Origin: Apiosordaria backusii
Lineage: Eukaryota; Ascomycota; Sordariomycetes; Sordariales; Lasiosphaeriaceae
NCBI GenBank assembly: GCA_030549205.1
Contig: JAUKTV010000004.1
Location: forward strand, 2,852,001-2,916,000
Length of the DNA: 64,000 bases
Reading direction: 5' to 3'
The notes under the pieces are model-generated. The model saw only the letters and a list, made by a program, of their open reading frames with translations. It did not search any database and had not been told where the DNA came from. Of the stretch, positions 47,229 to 60,003 are shown in pieces. A program made the position numbers and the translations under genes. Every line of letters starts with the position of its first letter. Positions within the stretch are counted from its first letter, which is position 1.

Positions 47229-49434
47229 TTTGTTTATGTGTCTATTCGACTTTATGGGAGAGCGGGAAGGATGTTGGCGGGGTGACTCGATCACAGCGAA
47301 CAAAGAGCGTTGTTGTTTTCTTTGCTTTGTGGGTGTAAGCCGCAAGGTGGGAAGACGGGGGACAATAAGCAGAGTCAGGAAGAACTCAAAAGGTACACAG
47401 TCACAACGGAAGGTGAAAGAAGCCAGTTAACGGTGGCCAGGTGGACAGAAGGGAGTGGACAGAGGTAGGTATCCTTAAATCCTTTAAGGTTGGATTTGTT
47501 TGAGCTAGTGGCGGGTGGTCCAGGGTCTTTCTTATCATGGTCTCGTGTGACCAATTCTCCAATGGAGCCTCACCCCGGCTTGATATCCACATGGTCAAGC
47601 GGAAGGCGTGGAACAGCAAACAGGAAAAGTTGTGTGGGCTCCGAGCGCCGGCTTGGCTATCAATCGGAGATCCAGTGCCGAAGCCCTTCGCCGTTGAATG
47701 CCGGGCCTGGCCGTGAGATTTCCACAGATCTCTGATAAATACTTCGGGTCGCTCTCGACATTCTCAGGGTCGGATCCATGATTCCGGCACTCTGGTCCCC
47801 TCAAACGACAGCCTGCAGATGCACGTCACACCGATAATCTGGCCAAAAGCCCGTCCCTTCCGAGCAACGGAGCTCAACGGCAGCGGCGCAGGGGCAAGAG
47901 TCGGCGTTGGGAACGAAACGAAACGGCTTCCTGACTCATTGGAGGGGTGGAACACGGAGCACCGAAGAGACGAACGAATGAGTCGCGAAGCGGTGGGACT
48001 CGCGGCCGACTTCGCAGAGGGAAAGCCGCACGAATCTCGGACTGCTACATCGGACCCATCCCAGTATGTACGTCACGCCCTTGTGATGAATTGATGCATT
48101 GATTGCGTCAATGGCAGGGGAAAAAAGACCGATACAACGCGTTGGCAAGCGGCCGTCATGATGGTGTTGCAACGGAAGCCGTGGAATTTTTTTGACATTT
48201 TTAGCGGAACTCGAGCATCGAAAACCCAATTGGCCCGAGGACAGCCGCTGCTATGCGCACCTGGGGTATCGATAAGACAGCGCCAGCCAGCCAATCACAG
48301 CCCTGTCGCAAAGGTCCCATGGTCCCAACTCCCGTGCACTGCGGGGTGGTGAACCTGTAACACCGCGGGGTAAAAGTGCTGACCTCCAACAAGCCTCCCA
48401 CACTCGTCCGTCAGCCTTCCCCTTGTTGGAACTGCCCAAGCGCCCTTCCGTAGATTTGGTAGGCCGGCGCATCTCTCGGTTCCGTCCGTGGGACTCGGTC
48501 ATGATCGGATCGGATCTCATTTCGCATCAATTTCCGGGATATTCGGATCCTATGTCAGGATCCTATATCAGCTGGGCGATCACAAGTTCTCTTCGTCAAA
48601 GATTGGTTTCCTATTGCCATGACGTACAAAAAACACAACTGGGACAACAGTAGATGTCTCTGCGTATTTGAGCGTTTGCTTCCTCAGTTCGCCCTGGACA
48701 ATAACCTCTCGGATTTGATCCGGCGCGGTGCGTCAACTTATCTCATGTCTGCCAATCTCCGAGCTCGATGTCAGCATCAGACGGACACCATCCAGCAGGA
48801 ACAACCACCCGCGCGACATTGACACGCTGTCGAGTCCAGCTGTTGCCAACTCACCTTCGCCCTTGTTTAGCGCCGGTTGGCATCTGCCATGCCTCAGGTC
48901 TGGCAAGTCCACACCTTGAAGCCGAGTACCGAAACAAGGCACTAAGTCTTCTGTGCTGTTCTCGATGACCTCTTGGGGCAAAATTATAAGCTTTCTGTAC
49001 ACTCTCAATGGTCGAGTTGTCGAGTCTGATCTACAGGAATACGATGGCTCCGCTAGAAAGCCCCATGAAGGGCAGTCTCAAACAGCTCTTACTTGTTTCC
49101 CCAGCCACGGGTAAATGACCCTATCCCATCTAGTGCTGCCAGATGGCAGCACCGGAGGCAGATTACTGCATGATGTGCGTCCTGCCGTCGTGATTGGGTC
49201 CCGCGTAGCTCGCGATGTGGTGCCCTTGTCGCCCAACTCCAAGCCTGAACTACATCAACCTCCAAACCGGCACATGTCCGTCTTGGTATTTTTGTTTAGG
49301 AGAGCAATTGTCTCTGGTACATAATACAATTATATTTGACTCCAGTTGCAAACAATTCTTCATGGTGTTGTATTTCGTCAACCCACTTTTTCTTTGTTTT
49401 GTTACCCCTTAACCCTGAGCTACATCACACCACC
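47229..49434. other. 2.2 kb gene-free stretch, divergent promoters
   Basis: Separates the divergent aminotransferase and disordered-protein genes. I see no supported gene, RNA or repeat. Pyrimidine-rich leader sequence precedes the right-hand gene (about 49330-49434). Confidence 0.5.
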
Positions 49435-51614
49435 ATGTCGAACGACATCAAGGAGCCAAAGCACAGGCCGGAAGGAGTGCGCCGGCCTCAGCGCAAAGAT
49501 TCCTTTTCATCAGTTCACTCGGTTCTCTCATGGACCGGGCTACAGACCAAGATTGGCCCCAAATCAGCAATCTCAACCTCGTCCTCGTCGTCAACGAACA
49601 CATCATCAACTGCGACACAGCAGACGAGCACTCCTAGTCTGGGCCCCTCAAAACCACGGAGGCATAGCCACAGCTTTGGCGGTAGCTGGGATAGCAACAC
49701 CAAGGATAGCAGCACCAAGAAAAGGGCACGTCCAGCTTCAATGTCACGGAAGCTATCCTTTTCGGGCTTCATGGGAATCGAAGACGGAGCAGGTGCTAAG
49801 ACGAGACACGCAAAGCCGACCTTCTCGACTGCCGATCCAAAGAGGTCGTCGGAAGAGTCGACAAAGTCTGGCAGCAAGAATAGTTCCTCGGAGAAGGTCA
49901 ACAAGACGGCTCCTGAGGCTGCAAAGAGGCTCAGCCAAAGTTCGACTCTGGTGGGCAGTGTGGTGAGATCAAAGTAAGCCTCTCCGCAATATTCAACACA
50001 ACCTTTTCAATTCTCACACACTTGCCTCATAGGTCACCTCCCCCACCGACCTCAACCATCGTCCCCAAATCAATCCTCCGGGTTTCGAGTCCAGATGGCG
50101 GTCGACGGCCCCGGTTCCTCGACCCTCCCGGTCCAGGAGAACAACCACACAGCCCAAGTCTCGGGGCAGCCTTATTATCCCCCTTGCCTTCCCCTTCAAC
50201 ATCATCAGAGCAACAATCACAATCGAAACCCCCTCTTTCCCCTCCTCTCACGCCCACCCCACTGCTTGATTCGCCCCCCGCATCCCCTTTGCTCGCACCA
50301 TCACGCACCATGTCCCCCTCTACAGTCCGCTTCGCCAAAGCAACCGTCCACCGCGTCGAAGTCGGCCCCGGCCGCCGGTTCTTGCCAGTCAAGCGCAAAT
50401 CAAAATCCACAATCACCTACGTCTCCCCCCTTGATCCAGGTCCTAAAAAGACGGCCCCTAGTAAAGTCCTGCAGAGTGCCACCAAGCTGCGACGGCATCA
50501 AGAGAACCAAAAGGCTATGGGGCGGTACTGGATGAGGACAGAAGAAGAGGAGGCACAATGGAGGGCGGAGGCGGAGGCGAGGGCGCAGGAGGAGGCGGAG
50601 AGGTATAGGAATGAGCCGAGCAGTCCGGTGCAGGTTACGAAGGCGACGGGGGTGGGGTCGATGGGGGAGGTTATGGCGGAGGGGCAGTTGGATAAGAGGA
50701 TGGAGGCGATTGAGGGATTGCCGAGTTTGGATAGTTTGAGCGGTGTTGGACTCAGTAAACTTGATGAGGAGGAGGAGGAATCAGAAGAAGAAGAAGAAGA
50801 GGAGGAGGATAGCTCGTCTGATAGTGATGACTCGGAGGCGGGGGCGAGGTGTGTAGAGGAAGTGGTCATAACAGAAGTGATCGACTTGACGGAAGTGCCA
50901 GAGGAGGAGGATGATGAGAAGACGGTTATTGGGATACCCAAAGCAGCCGAGATATCTGTAAAAGAGGTTCCCGCGGAATCACCACAGCCATCACCCACCG
51001 AGGACAAAACCCCTGACCATGAGGACCCAAATCCGGAAGTCAGCGAGGTTGAGTCCTCCTCGCCACCCGAAGTACCCTCCCCTCCTCTCAGCCCATCCAC
51101 TCCCCCCTTTTTCAAAGCCAACACCGCCTCCTTCGCCACCCTCCACTCCCAGCTTCTCTCCTCCGAGAAAGAAGCAGCCGCCCTCCGCGCCCGCCGCATC
51201 GCCGAACGGGTCCACCAGTCCCTCCTTGACGAGGAAGCCAAAAACAACCCCAACGCTCCCAAGCCCATCATTTCCGTCCACCTGGCCAGTCATCAAACAC
51301 TGAAATCTCCAAACTTCCCACCTCAGCTCCGGACCCCCAGCCCCGCCGGCAGCATTGAAAAGCCAGAGAACAGGAGGTCATTGAGCCACACCCGCTCAAC
51401 CGCCGACCTTCGAACCTTCAAGCTGCCAGAACCTACGACTGTGACTGGGGTTGGGGGTCAGAGCGCGATGGCGAGCGCGATGGCGGCGGGGAACGGGATT
51501 GTGAGGTCGACCAGTCCGAATAATAGCTTGCAGTTGTCGAGGGGAAGGAGGGAGAGGAGTCGGAATCAGGAGAGGGGGTATATGCAGGTGAAGAAGGAAG
51601 GGGTTGTGGTGTAA
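49435..51614 (+). CDS. Long disordered Ser/Pro/Glu-rich protein with a SUMO-interaction-like motif
   Basis: Two exons (49435-49973 and 50033-51614, intron GTAAGC...CATAG) encode 706 residues from MSNDIKEPKHRPEG. Nearly all of it is predicted disordered from composition: Ser/Thr tracts, Pro runs, and an acidic run of mostly Glu near residue 430. Short motifs that stand out are SPSTVRFAKATVHRVEVGPG with RRFLPVKRKSKSTITYVSPL, probably the most conserved segment; a helical charged stretch (EEEEAQWRAEAEARAQEEAE); VITEVIDLTEV, a good match to a SUMO-interacting motif of type V-I-D-L-T; and LLSSEKEAAALRARRIAERV, another helix. Many Ser-Pro sites suggest phosphorylation. I recognise no family and the role is unknown, perhaps a cytoskeletal or signalling scaffold. 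Confidence 0.7.
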
Positions 51615-51749
51615 AGGGGTTCCGATTTGTCTCATACCAGTGAAGCAATGGAACGGGGAATAAAAAGAGAAAGGGTGACCTCAGGGGTAAAACGGGGTTT
51701 TGATCGTGGTGTTGTGGTTGCATTTTTTCTGATGTGGCATTTACAAGCA

Positions 51750-51770
51750 GCGAGCGAGCGAGCGAGCGAG
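51750..51770. repeat. (GCGA)5 tetranucleotide repeat
   Basis: Five perfect GCGA units plus one base in the 3' flank of the disordered-protein gene. Confidence 0.9.
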
Positions 51771-51956
51771 TGTTTTTCATGCTTTTTGGTTTGTTTTTTT
51801 CTCTTCCTCATTCTTTTCACCATTTCCTTTGTAGTAAGCATCACATGGCAGAACTCACCTCTTTACGAACTGGGCGTCATGGCAGCATTACCCACACGAC
51901 GTTACGACAAGCTTATGGTTACAGGATCACCGGATAGGACATGCCCCAAGATAGGA

Positions 51957-51983
51957 ATATATATATATATATATATATATATA
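51957..51983. repeat. (AT)13 dinucleotide repeat
   Basis: Twenty-seven bases of perfect AT alternation between two convergent genes. Confidence 0.92.
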
Positions 51984-52229
51984 GCAAAAAGAACTATTAA
52001 TCTGTATTTCTTCCAACGCCTTAGTAACTAACATTGAAAGCTCGCTCAATACAAAGCTAACATGGTTTGCTGTACGTGAGTAATATGATGACGGGATATC
52101 TCAGCTTAATTCCAGCCCTTGAAACAAACCAAAACCACACATAACATGCTCCTATGAAACGCCGTACACCCCATTCCCTCCATCCTCCTATCCATGCCGT
52201 TGAAAAACTTCTAATCACCAACCCCCATA

Positions 52230-52246
52230 CCCCCCCCCCCCCCCCC
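52230..52246. repeat. Poly-C tract, 17 bases
   Basis: Seventeen consecutive C, 11 bases before the stop codon of the minus-strand gene that ends at 52258. Confidence 0.9.
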
Positions 52247-52257
52247 AAAATAAACCC

Positions 52258-53803
52258 TCACATCAACCCACTCAGCACAACCCTCCCCACATTCGCAACC
52301 TCGCTCTTCACCCCCGCCCTCGTCCCCTCCTCAAACTCCCTCACCACGCTTTGAACCAACAACTTCCTCACCTTCCCATCCGCCTTACTAAACAACTCCG
52401 CCACCGCGCCCCCACAGTGATTCGGGCTCGGCAGCAACCCCAACAATCTCGTATACGTATCAATCAGCACATCACACAACGTCGCAAACGTCTCAAAAAA
52501 GTCTGGATCAAACGGCAGACTTGGCGTCAACAAGTGAGTATACTCCTCCCCAGGCAGCAAATCAATCTCCGATCCGGCAAAGTTCATGATTGACGCCGGA
52601 TGTGTGACGTTTACTGTTCCCGACCCCACCCCAGGGTAAGTCGTTGATGTGTTTGTTATGGACGGGGTCAAAGCAAGACTCTCGAGTTGGGCGAGCTGCT
52701 GCTCTGGGAGGGAGGATTCTGCCGAGGCTGCTACATTGGCGGTTGCGGCAGCAGCAGCAGCGGTTGTTGCGCTTGATGACCTCCGGGTCTTGACGGGGCC
52801 GGTGGCGCGGCGAAACATTTGCGGGATTCTTGCTCGGGAAAGGGAGGAGGAAGAGGCGCCAGACTCGGAGTGGAGTTGCTGGAAGGAGTCGAATTCTGTT
52901 AGGAGGGTGTTGAACGACTTGAGGAACTCGACGGCGTTGGTGCTGTTGAGGTCTATTACTGCTGGCAGGGATATGCCGAGCAGCAAATAGTTGGTGGCTC
53001 GGCGGGCGAGTTTACGGGGGTCAAAGTAGGGCATGCGCTGGACGTCGGGCTTGTCGAAGAGGAGAGTGTTGAACCAGTAGATGCGGCCTTCGTGGCTGTT
53101 TAGGGGTCATTGTTAGTGTTGAGCCTCGCAGATGTTAGAGTCGGTAGAGGGAAAGGGGGGCGTACGCCTTGCGCAGATAGTCCAACGTTGATATCCTCTT
53201 ATTGGCCGTCTCTTGTATATGCTGGTGCACGACACTCAGCTCGCTCGGCTGGCCGCTGCCCCCTCCCCCCTGAAGAACAGGAGGGGGGGCCAGCTGGCCG
53301 TTCGCTGGTGCCGTACGACTGAGCATCTTGGTGAAGCCCTCAGGGGTCGAGGTGGGGGATAACAGCACGGTGTCGGTCTCTCTTGACAACTTGTTCACAG
53401 CCTGGGCGAGGGCAAAGTCGGGGAGCGGAGGCACGGGGTTGCTGCTGTCGGAGAAGAGTTGGATGGCCGGAGGTGCGCCATTGGCCGACGACGACGAGTT
53501 TGCGCGGCGCTTGGGGGAGCTGGACGAGGTAAAGGAGAACGAGGGCTTGCGACCAAATGAGGGCCTGCGATCGCGGCTCTTGTGGAGAACGTTGTGCTGA
53601 CGGGCTGGACTAGCCCCTGTGTCACCGGCGTCGACGCCCGAGCTCGTGGGACGGGAGAGGGACAGAAGTGCTTTCCCCGAAGACTTCCTGGTGGGAGACA
53701 GAGACGAGGGGTCGTCGTTGGTGTTGGACGAGTGACCGCCGCCAAACAGGGACGCGAAAAAGGGCGCGGCGGTCTGCGTCGGAGTGGCTCCCGAGCGCTG
53801 CAT
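52258..53803 (-). CDS. Conserved-looking fungal protein, unknown function
   Basis: Two exons (53803-53166 and 53095-52258, intron GTACGC...AACAG) encode 491 residues from MQRSGATPTQTAAPFFASLF. The first 180 residues are Ser/Pro-rich. A likely folded domain starts at HQHIQETANKRISTLDYLRK and continues across the splice junction as AHEGRIYWFNTLLFDKPDVQ, then RMPYFDPRKLARRATNYLLL. A Ser/Ala-rich spacer (SSATTAAAAAATANVAAS) interrupts it, followed by a helical C-terminal part (FFETFATLCDVLIDTYTRLL, LVQSVVREFEEGTRAGV). The sequence quality on both sides of the intron argues for a real, conserved cytosolic protein. I do not recognise the family. Confidence 0.7.
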
Positions 53804-54921
53804 GTCTCACAGTCTCACGGCTTCCTCTTTTCTGGGATATACACTATGCGAAAATGACCTCTTTGGGCAAGGCACAAGGGCAACAACGCGCCGCCATTTG
53901 CTGGCAGTGCTTTAGCGCCCTGAATCCGGCAGGAGCTGTTGGGTACTGTAGCAGTCTTGGGCGCTGTAGGGATGTTCTGTTGACAGGGTTCGTAGTGGTT
54001 ACGCGACAGGGGTTAATAAATATCAAGAGATGGCGATGTCGATAATCATGAAGAGACAAGAGAACAGACGAAGACAACGGACCACGTGCCTTTAACTTAC
54101 AAGACCTGTACCCTTCCCCCATTGTACCGACCGCAGTAGCAGAAAAAAAGGCCGGGAGAGTACGGCGGCCGCATGTGTCCAGGGGGTTCCCATGCCGTCT
54201 GATGCAGGTGACGACGAACGAGCACCCGCTTGAGCCACCATCTCGACCGTCCTCTGTCAAATCCAGAGCCGCGGACTCGCCGCCGTCAGGGCATTGACCG
54301 GACTGACGGCATTGGCTTTGCCCGCCAACGTTGAATCGTCGCAGCATATCAGCCGCTAATCCAAGGGGCGCGTGTTTGCCTGGTTCCAGTTGCAAGCAGT
54401 TGAGAATCCGGGGAACCAGTTGGGGTTGTCCAGCGGTCGACCCTTCTGAAACATGGAAGGTGATGCAATACCAGGTATTTTCCGTTTGCCTTCTCGCTTG
54501 GCGGAGATCATGGGTTAGTCCATGTCAAGGATTCCTGACCTTTTGATTCCTTCTGTCCTCGGTGAAGTTATAACTCAAGCAGGTCCATGTGAGAGCGCAC
54601 ACTGGAAGTCCCTGCATCTAATCGCTGCACTGAAAGGTGGGGGAGGGGCCAGCCGAGGAGGGGTGAGGTGGAGGGGCAGGCACTCATGTCCAAATTGGCT
54701 TGCTGGGCAATGAAACATCTCCTGGCGTCTTGAGTGCCATTGTTGTTCTTCTCTTCTCACAACTTATTTTAAACTTCCTAACGCAATCAAAGCTTTGTGT
54801 CCCACATTGATACGTGTCTCATTGCATCAGCTACGTTTTTTGGAGTTCACAAACATCGGCACTGATCATTATTGACAACGCAAACCGATCCATCAACATA
54901 CCCCTTTTTGTGTCACCAACC
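53804..54921. other. Divergent promoter region
   Basis: 1.1 kb between divergent genes with no supported gene. The final 150 bases read as the leader of the cytidylyltransferase gene. Confidence 0.55.
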
Positions 54922-56334
54922 ATGAGCGCCACCGACCCCGTCAACCCCCCTGGCGAGCCAGCCCCTGAGCTCCTCGAGGGCCGTCTCTGGGTGGACGGCT
55001 GCTTTGATTTCTTCCATCACGGTTCGTCTTCCCATTTTACCCCCACTATTACATCCTTTTAACATGACAATCCAGGCCACGCAGGCGCCGTAGTCCAAGC
55101 CCGCCAACTGGGCGACGAGCTCTACGTCGGCGTCCACTCAGACGAGGCCATCCTCGAAAACAAGGGCCCCACCGTCATGAACCTCAAGGAGCGCCTTATG
55201 GCCACCGACGCCTGCCGCTGGGTGACCAAGTCTATCGCCAACGCTCCCTACGTGACCCAACTGGAGTGGATCAGCCACTACGGCTGCAAGTACGTCGTCC
55301 ACGGCGATGACATCACCTCCGACAGCAGCGGTGAGGACTGCTACCGGTTTGTGAAGGCGGCCGACCGGTTCAAGGTTGTGAAGAGGACGCCGAGTATTTC
55401 CACTACTGATTTGGTTGGGAGAATGCTGCTTTGCACGAGGGGGCATTTCATCAAGTCCCTGCAAAAGACGTTGGCGGGCTTGGAGGGCCCAGGGACGGAG
55501 GAGGAGAGGAAGAAGGAAGGGGAGGCGATGAAGGAGAGGATTAGGCTGTATGCCACGGATGAGACGGCCAAGCAGCCGGGCGTGGAGGTTTGGTTTTGGT
55601 CAGAGGAGAATGGGTTCAACAAGTTGTTTGGGGGCATCGGGCCAAGGATTGGTCAGCGGGTGGTGTACGTGGATGGTGGTTTCGATTTGTTCTCCAGCGG
55701 ACATATCGAGTTCCTCAGGATGGTGGTCGAAGCTGAGGAGGAGCTTGCACGAACAGACGGGTGGTACTCGGAGCAGAATGTCAATGAGCGCAAGGGCAAG
55801 GGAGAGGATTACGGCCCTGTGTTTGTGGTTGCTGGTGTTCATGACGACAGTGTCATCAACAAGTGGAAGGGCGTTAACTACCCCATCATGAACATTTATG
55901 AGCGCGGCCTCTGCGTTCTTCAATGCAAGGTAAGCTTGCTTTGATTGTCCCATCTCTGGTAGGATGGACTGACTAACATGATCTAGTACGTCAATGCCGT
56001 CATCTTTGGCGCCCCATTCGAACCCACCAAGAGCTACTTGACCAAATTCCCATGGAGCACACCCGATGCCGTCTACCATGGCCCGACATCGTTCATGCCA
56101 TCCACAAAGGATGTGTATGCGGCTCCCAAGGAGATGGGTATCTACCGAGAGATCGGCCACCACGAGTTCGAGAACGTCAACGCCGGGACGATTGTTCAGA
56201 GAATCATGAAGAGCCGTGATCTCTATGAAGCTCGCCAAAAGGCCAAGGGTATGAAGGCCGACATTGAGGCTGCTCATAAGGAGAGAGAGCTTCTCGAGGA
56301 GGAGCAGCGGAAGGAGGCGAAGCTTCAGAAGTGA
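54922..56334 (+). CDS. ECT1: Ethanolamine-phosphate cytidylyltransferase
   Basis: Makes CDP-ethanolamine from CTP and phosphoethanolamine, the committed step of the Kennedy pathway to phosphatidylethanolamine. Exons 54922-55021, 55076-55929 and 55987-56334, all in phase; 433 residues. Two cytidylyltransferase domains are present. The first has the nucleotide-binding H-x-G-H motif assembled over intron 1 (FDFFHHGHAGA) and RTPSISTTDLVGRML. The second is the non-canonical copy (YVDGGFDLFSSGHIEFLR), where the first His of the motif is Ser. A charged helix (HKERELLEEEQRKEAKLQ) ends the protein. The two-domain layout separates this from choline-phosphate cytidylyltransferase. Confidence 0.95.
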
Positions 56335-57813
56335 TTGTGGTTTTTTCCCTTGCTTTCCCTGGAGCTTCAACCGTGGATGGGAATTAGGAAAGCAGCGTTG
56401 GCAAAATGGGCAATAGAGAGGCTTCAACAAGCCTCACATATTTTCGCATACACACACAGGGAGGGCATAGACACAGTTTCTTTAGAGAACAGCGCACAAC
56501 TATCTAATAATGTTTGAACAAAAAGAATAGAATCTTTGACAGTCAATCAGATACCATAACGCATTTTGAGTCATCAACGGGGTCTTTTGACACCTCAGAG
56601 CTTGACTCTATTAATGGTTTTCATCACGTAGACTGCAAAGCCCCCAGATCCTCTCAGAGCCCCCAGATGCCAGCAACCAGGCAAGCCAACCAACATGGAA
56701 CGAAAAAGATGACCTCCAACGAAGCCCAGAGTGTACAGCTCGTCCACGCCAGCCAGCCTTCAAGGTCGCAAAGGCATAAATGTAACCAAGACTTTGTGTT
56801 GAAGCACCCTCTCGCACCGAGAATAAGCCCCGTCGAGTAACTCCATCCTCTCATTCGAGAGAGATGGGCAATCGCATATCTGTGGTATCGTGACGAAAAT
56901 TCTCGAGCCGCGCCATGACGTTCCCAGCCACGATGTCTGCCACCACGGCAGCCCCACCATCGACTCAAGCCACTAACCTCAGAGGAACCAAGACGAGCCC
57001 ATCCCGAACAGCACAGAGCGCGGACTCATATCTTCGTCCATGTGGTCTCCAGCCTCGTAAGAACAGACAAGTAACCTAGTCCATGAAAAGAGTGAAACTC
57101 GAAGCCGACTTTGGTGTGATGAGGCCGGGCAGTGGACAGGAAAAAAGACAAGGAACAAGACGGGCAAATCGAGATCAGCCGCTGTGCTTCTATGGCGGCG
57201 CGTTTCCGCAACACCGATTGTGATAAATCAGGCTCGGCATGTCCGGGGACTTTCTCCCAAAGCTTGTGATGGTTGTGAAACAAGACTTCCGAAGAAGAAT
57301 TCTTTCCGTTTGTAAGCTTCGAATAGCGATTTGTCGGGCGAGAGGGTTGCTTGCGAAAGAGGAAAAGAAAAGAGAGGATTTGGAATGGTCGAATTTTTTT
57401 AAGTAGCCAACTTTTTAGTGGGGCTGCGCGCGCCCTGGCTGGCAGGCAGAAGTGGGGTGGGATGTGGCTGGGCCTCTGCTTTGAGCCACAAAGCAAGTGA
57501 CCCGTGGAATGGCCCAAGCTTTATGCTGAGGCTCGTGCAGTGTGAATCTACACTATCGGGACGAGTCTTGGCAAAATGGTCTGGCGCGTTGCTCTGGGAG
57601 TGTAGGATTGTGCTGCAGCTACCTTTCTTCGCGAACCTGACGGAACTTTGTCAACTTTTGCGCCCTGCCTAGAAATTCAACAGCTTCACACTTCTCGACC
57701 AATTCCTCTCTCGAATACACAATCGATTCCGACGAAGTTCTCGATTGATTTCAATCAATACCTGACGAAAACGACGAGCTTGACTTTCGGCGTAGCCACG
57801 CCTACGACAACAA
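56335..57813. other. 1.5 kb spacer ECT1 / RAE1
   Basis: Tandem genes with a long spacer. No supported gene. The last 150 bases are the RAE1 leader. Confidence 0.55.
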
Positions 57814-59012
57814 ATGGCAGGCCTTTTCGGATCCGCGTCGTCCACGGCCGCGAGTAACACCCTTGGCGACTTGAAGAACGACGTCGCGCTTTCCAATGGG
57901 CCAGAAGACAGCATCTCAGATATTGCCTTCAACCCCAACCCAGCAGATGCGAAGGATTTGTTGGCGGTGGCCAGTTGGGACAAGAAGGTGCGGATCTACG
58001 AGATTATGAGCAATGGTCAAGGAGAAGGACGGGTTGCCTATGATCATGAGGGGCCGGTATTTTCGGTGGATTTCTTCAAGGTAAGGCTGGAACTGTGTTG
58101 TGTTTGCGGGAAACTGGAGAGGCTGACTTTTACTCGAAGGATGGCACCAAAGTAATTTCTGGAGGCGCCGACAAGCAAGGCAAAGTGGTGGACCTCACCA
58201 GCAGTCAAACCATTCAGTTTGCGCAGCACGACCAGCCCGTTCGCGCCGTCCGCTACTTCGAAGCCAACGGCACCCCAATGGCCGTGACAGGTTCTTGGGA
58301 TAAGACCATCAAGTACTGGGACTTCCGACAACAGACACCAGTCGGCACTGTACAGTGCCAGGAACGTGTGTATACCATGGACGTACGAAACGACCTTTTG
58401 GTAGTGGGAACAGCTGAGAGGTACATCAACGTCATCAACCTGAAGGATCCAACCAAGTTCTATAAGACGATCACGAGTCCGCTTAAATGGCAAACCAGAG
58501 TGGTAAGCTGCTTTACCGACTCAATGGGCTTTGCCATTGGCAGTATCGAAGGTCGTTGCGCTATCCAATACGTCGAGGACAAAGATGCTAGGTAAGTTTG
58601 GGACACCAACTTTCACCACAAACCGAGACCCAGCAGCTAACTTGTGCCGCCCAGCCTGAACTTCTCGTTCAAGTGTCACCGTGACCCCCCACAGGGCAAC
58701 GTTACCAACGTGTATGCCGTCAACGATATCTCCTTCCACCCCGTCCACGGCACGTTCAGTACCGCCGGTAGCGATGGTACTTTCCACTTTTGGGACAAGG
58801 ACGCCAAGCACAGGCTCAAGGGCTACCCGAATGTCGGCGGTAGCATCTCTGCCACGACGTTCAACAAGACTGGTAGCATATTTGCGTACGCGATCAGTTA
58901 TGATTGGGCCAAGGGATACCAAGGCAACACACCTGGCTATCCTAACAAGGTCATGCTGCACCCAGTGCAGGCGGACGAGTGCAAGCCCAGACCCAGCGTT
59001 AAGAAGAGGTAG
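57814..59012 (+). CDS. RAE1: mRNA export factor RAE1/GLE2
   Basis: WD40 beta-propeller that binds the GLEBS motif of a nucleoporin and helps mRNA export and spindle function at the nuclear pore. Exons 57814-58080, 58140-58591 and 58655-59012 give 358 residues, normal for the family. Seven blades can be traced, including DLLAVASWDKKVRIYEI, GTKVISGGADKQGKVVDL, PMAVTGSWDKTIKYWDFR, DLLVVGTAERYINVINL and GTFSTAGSDGTFHFWDKD. The run SLNFSFKCHRD and the C-terminal KPRPSVKKR are also typical of RAE1. Intron 1 lies between FFK and DGTK and its acceptor is a plain AAG. The gene is intact. Confidence 0.95.
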
Positions 59013-60003
59013 AGTACTCCTTGGCTGCAATCGCGGTAAAATGAGGAGAGATGGATTTCAGTCTGAAATTTTATGTTCTGTGGCGGGACTGTGGGTGAGG
59101 CTGCGTGTCTTATGCTGAGCTAGGGATGCAGCAGAGGCGGGACAGTAAGAGCAAAAAACTGAATTGGGAGTAGCGGTCTTGGTTCTCGGGATTTATTTAA
59201 TTTAGGTAGGCGATGGGAGGTGATACGTGGAGGGCAATGGGCGGTGTGATGGAGAATGTGTGTAGATTGCATCAAATCAAGTATTAGCAAACTAACTATT
59301 GATCAAGAGGATACCGTTTTACACTGAACAAAGGGTCCGTTTCACTGCAATAGACATACACAGGTCCGTTCGATGTCTATCATTGTTACAAATATACCAA
59401 GTATTCGTATTCAGAACAGAAACCCCGAATATACGGTTGATGCTCTACATCCTGGTGAATTTCAACTTCTCAAAAGCGTATGTGTTCCTGTCTTGGTAAA
59501 TATCAACGGACCTCCGGTCGTGTAACACATCTCGGCGGACCGTTCGGTATACAACATGACGCTGTCGTCAGCAGTCCTCGGTGTCAGCCAGCGAGTTTGC
59601 ACATTGAGGTAAGCAGCAAGTTGAGTTTGAGTGGTGAAGGCATTGAACGGTGTAGTTTCATTCATTTCCTTCCGTCAAACCGACCCAGTCGATGCGGACT
59701 GAATGTCCTTCATCCCACCGAGGATGTATTGTTCTCTCTCCAAAAAAGCAGAAATGACTGTAGCTGTTGGTCATAACCAAGTCCAATTCAAGGCGGTCAA
59801 TAATACCAGCCTGTGGGTGTGCGTGTGTTGTTTTCCAGCTGTCTCCCACTGACAGACTTTCCAAGAAATCTCTCTTGTAAAAAACAAGAGATATCAAAAA
59901 GCTATGCTGAACAAAAGAAATAAAGCAGATTAAAAAAAACATATAACGCCTCACATCAACAAAAAACTCAAATCACCACCTTTTGTCACCTGCCCAAACA
60001 CCT
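59013..60003. other. Convergent 3' region
   Basis: Nearly 1 kb between convergent genes, AT-rich in places (59150-59460 and 59880-59950). I see no gene. Confidence 0.55.

Larger units (their letters stand above)
51615..52257. other. Convergent 3' region with three simple repeats
   Basis: 0.64 kb between convergent genes. It carries a GCGA tetranucleotide repeat, an AT dinucleotide repeat and a C17 tract. No gene. Confidence 0.65.

Noticed and set aside
46101..47285. Open frame of about 390 codons on the plus strand
   Set aside because: It is antisense to the branched-chain aminotransferase, with low-complexity Gly/Val sequence and no domain.
50498..51271. Ser-rich frame of about 257 codons on the minus strand
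   Set aside because: Its poly-Ser stretch is the complement of the acidic Glu/Asp run of the sense gene. It has no independent support.
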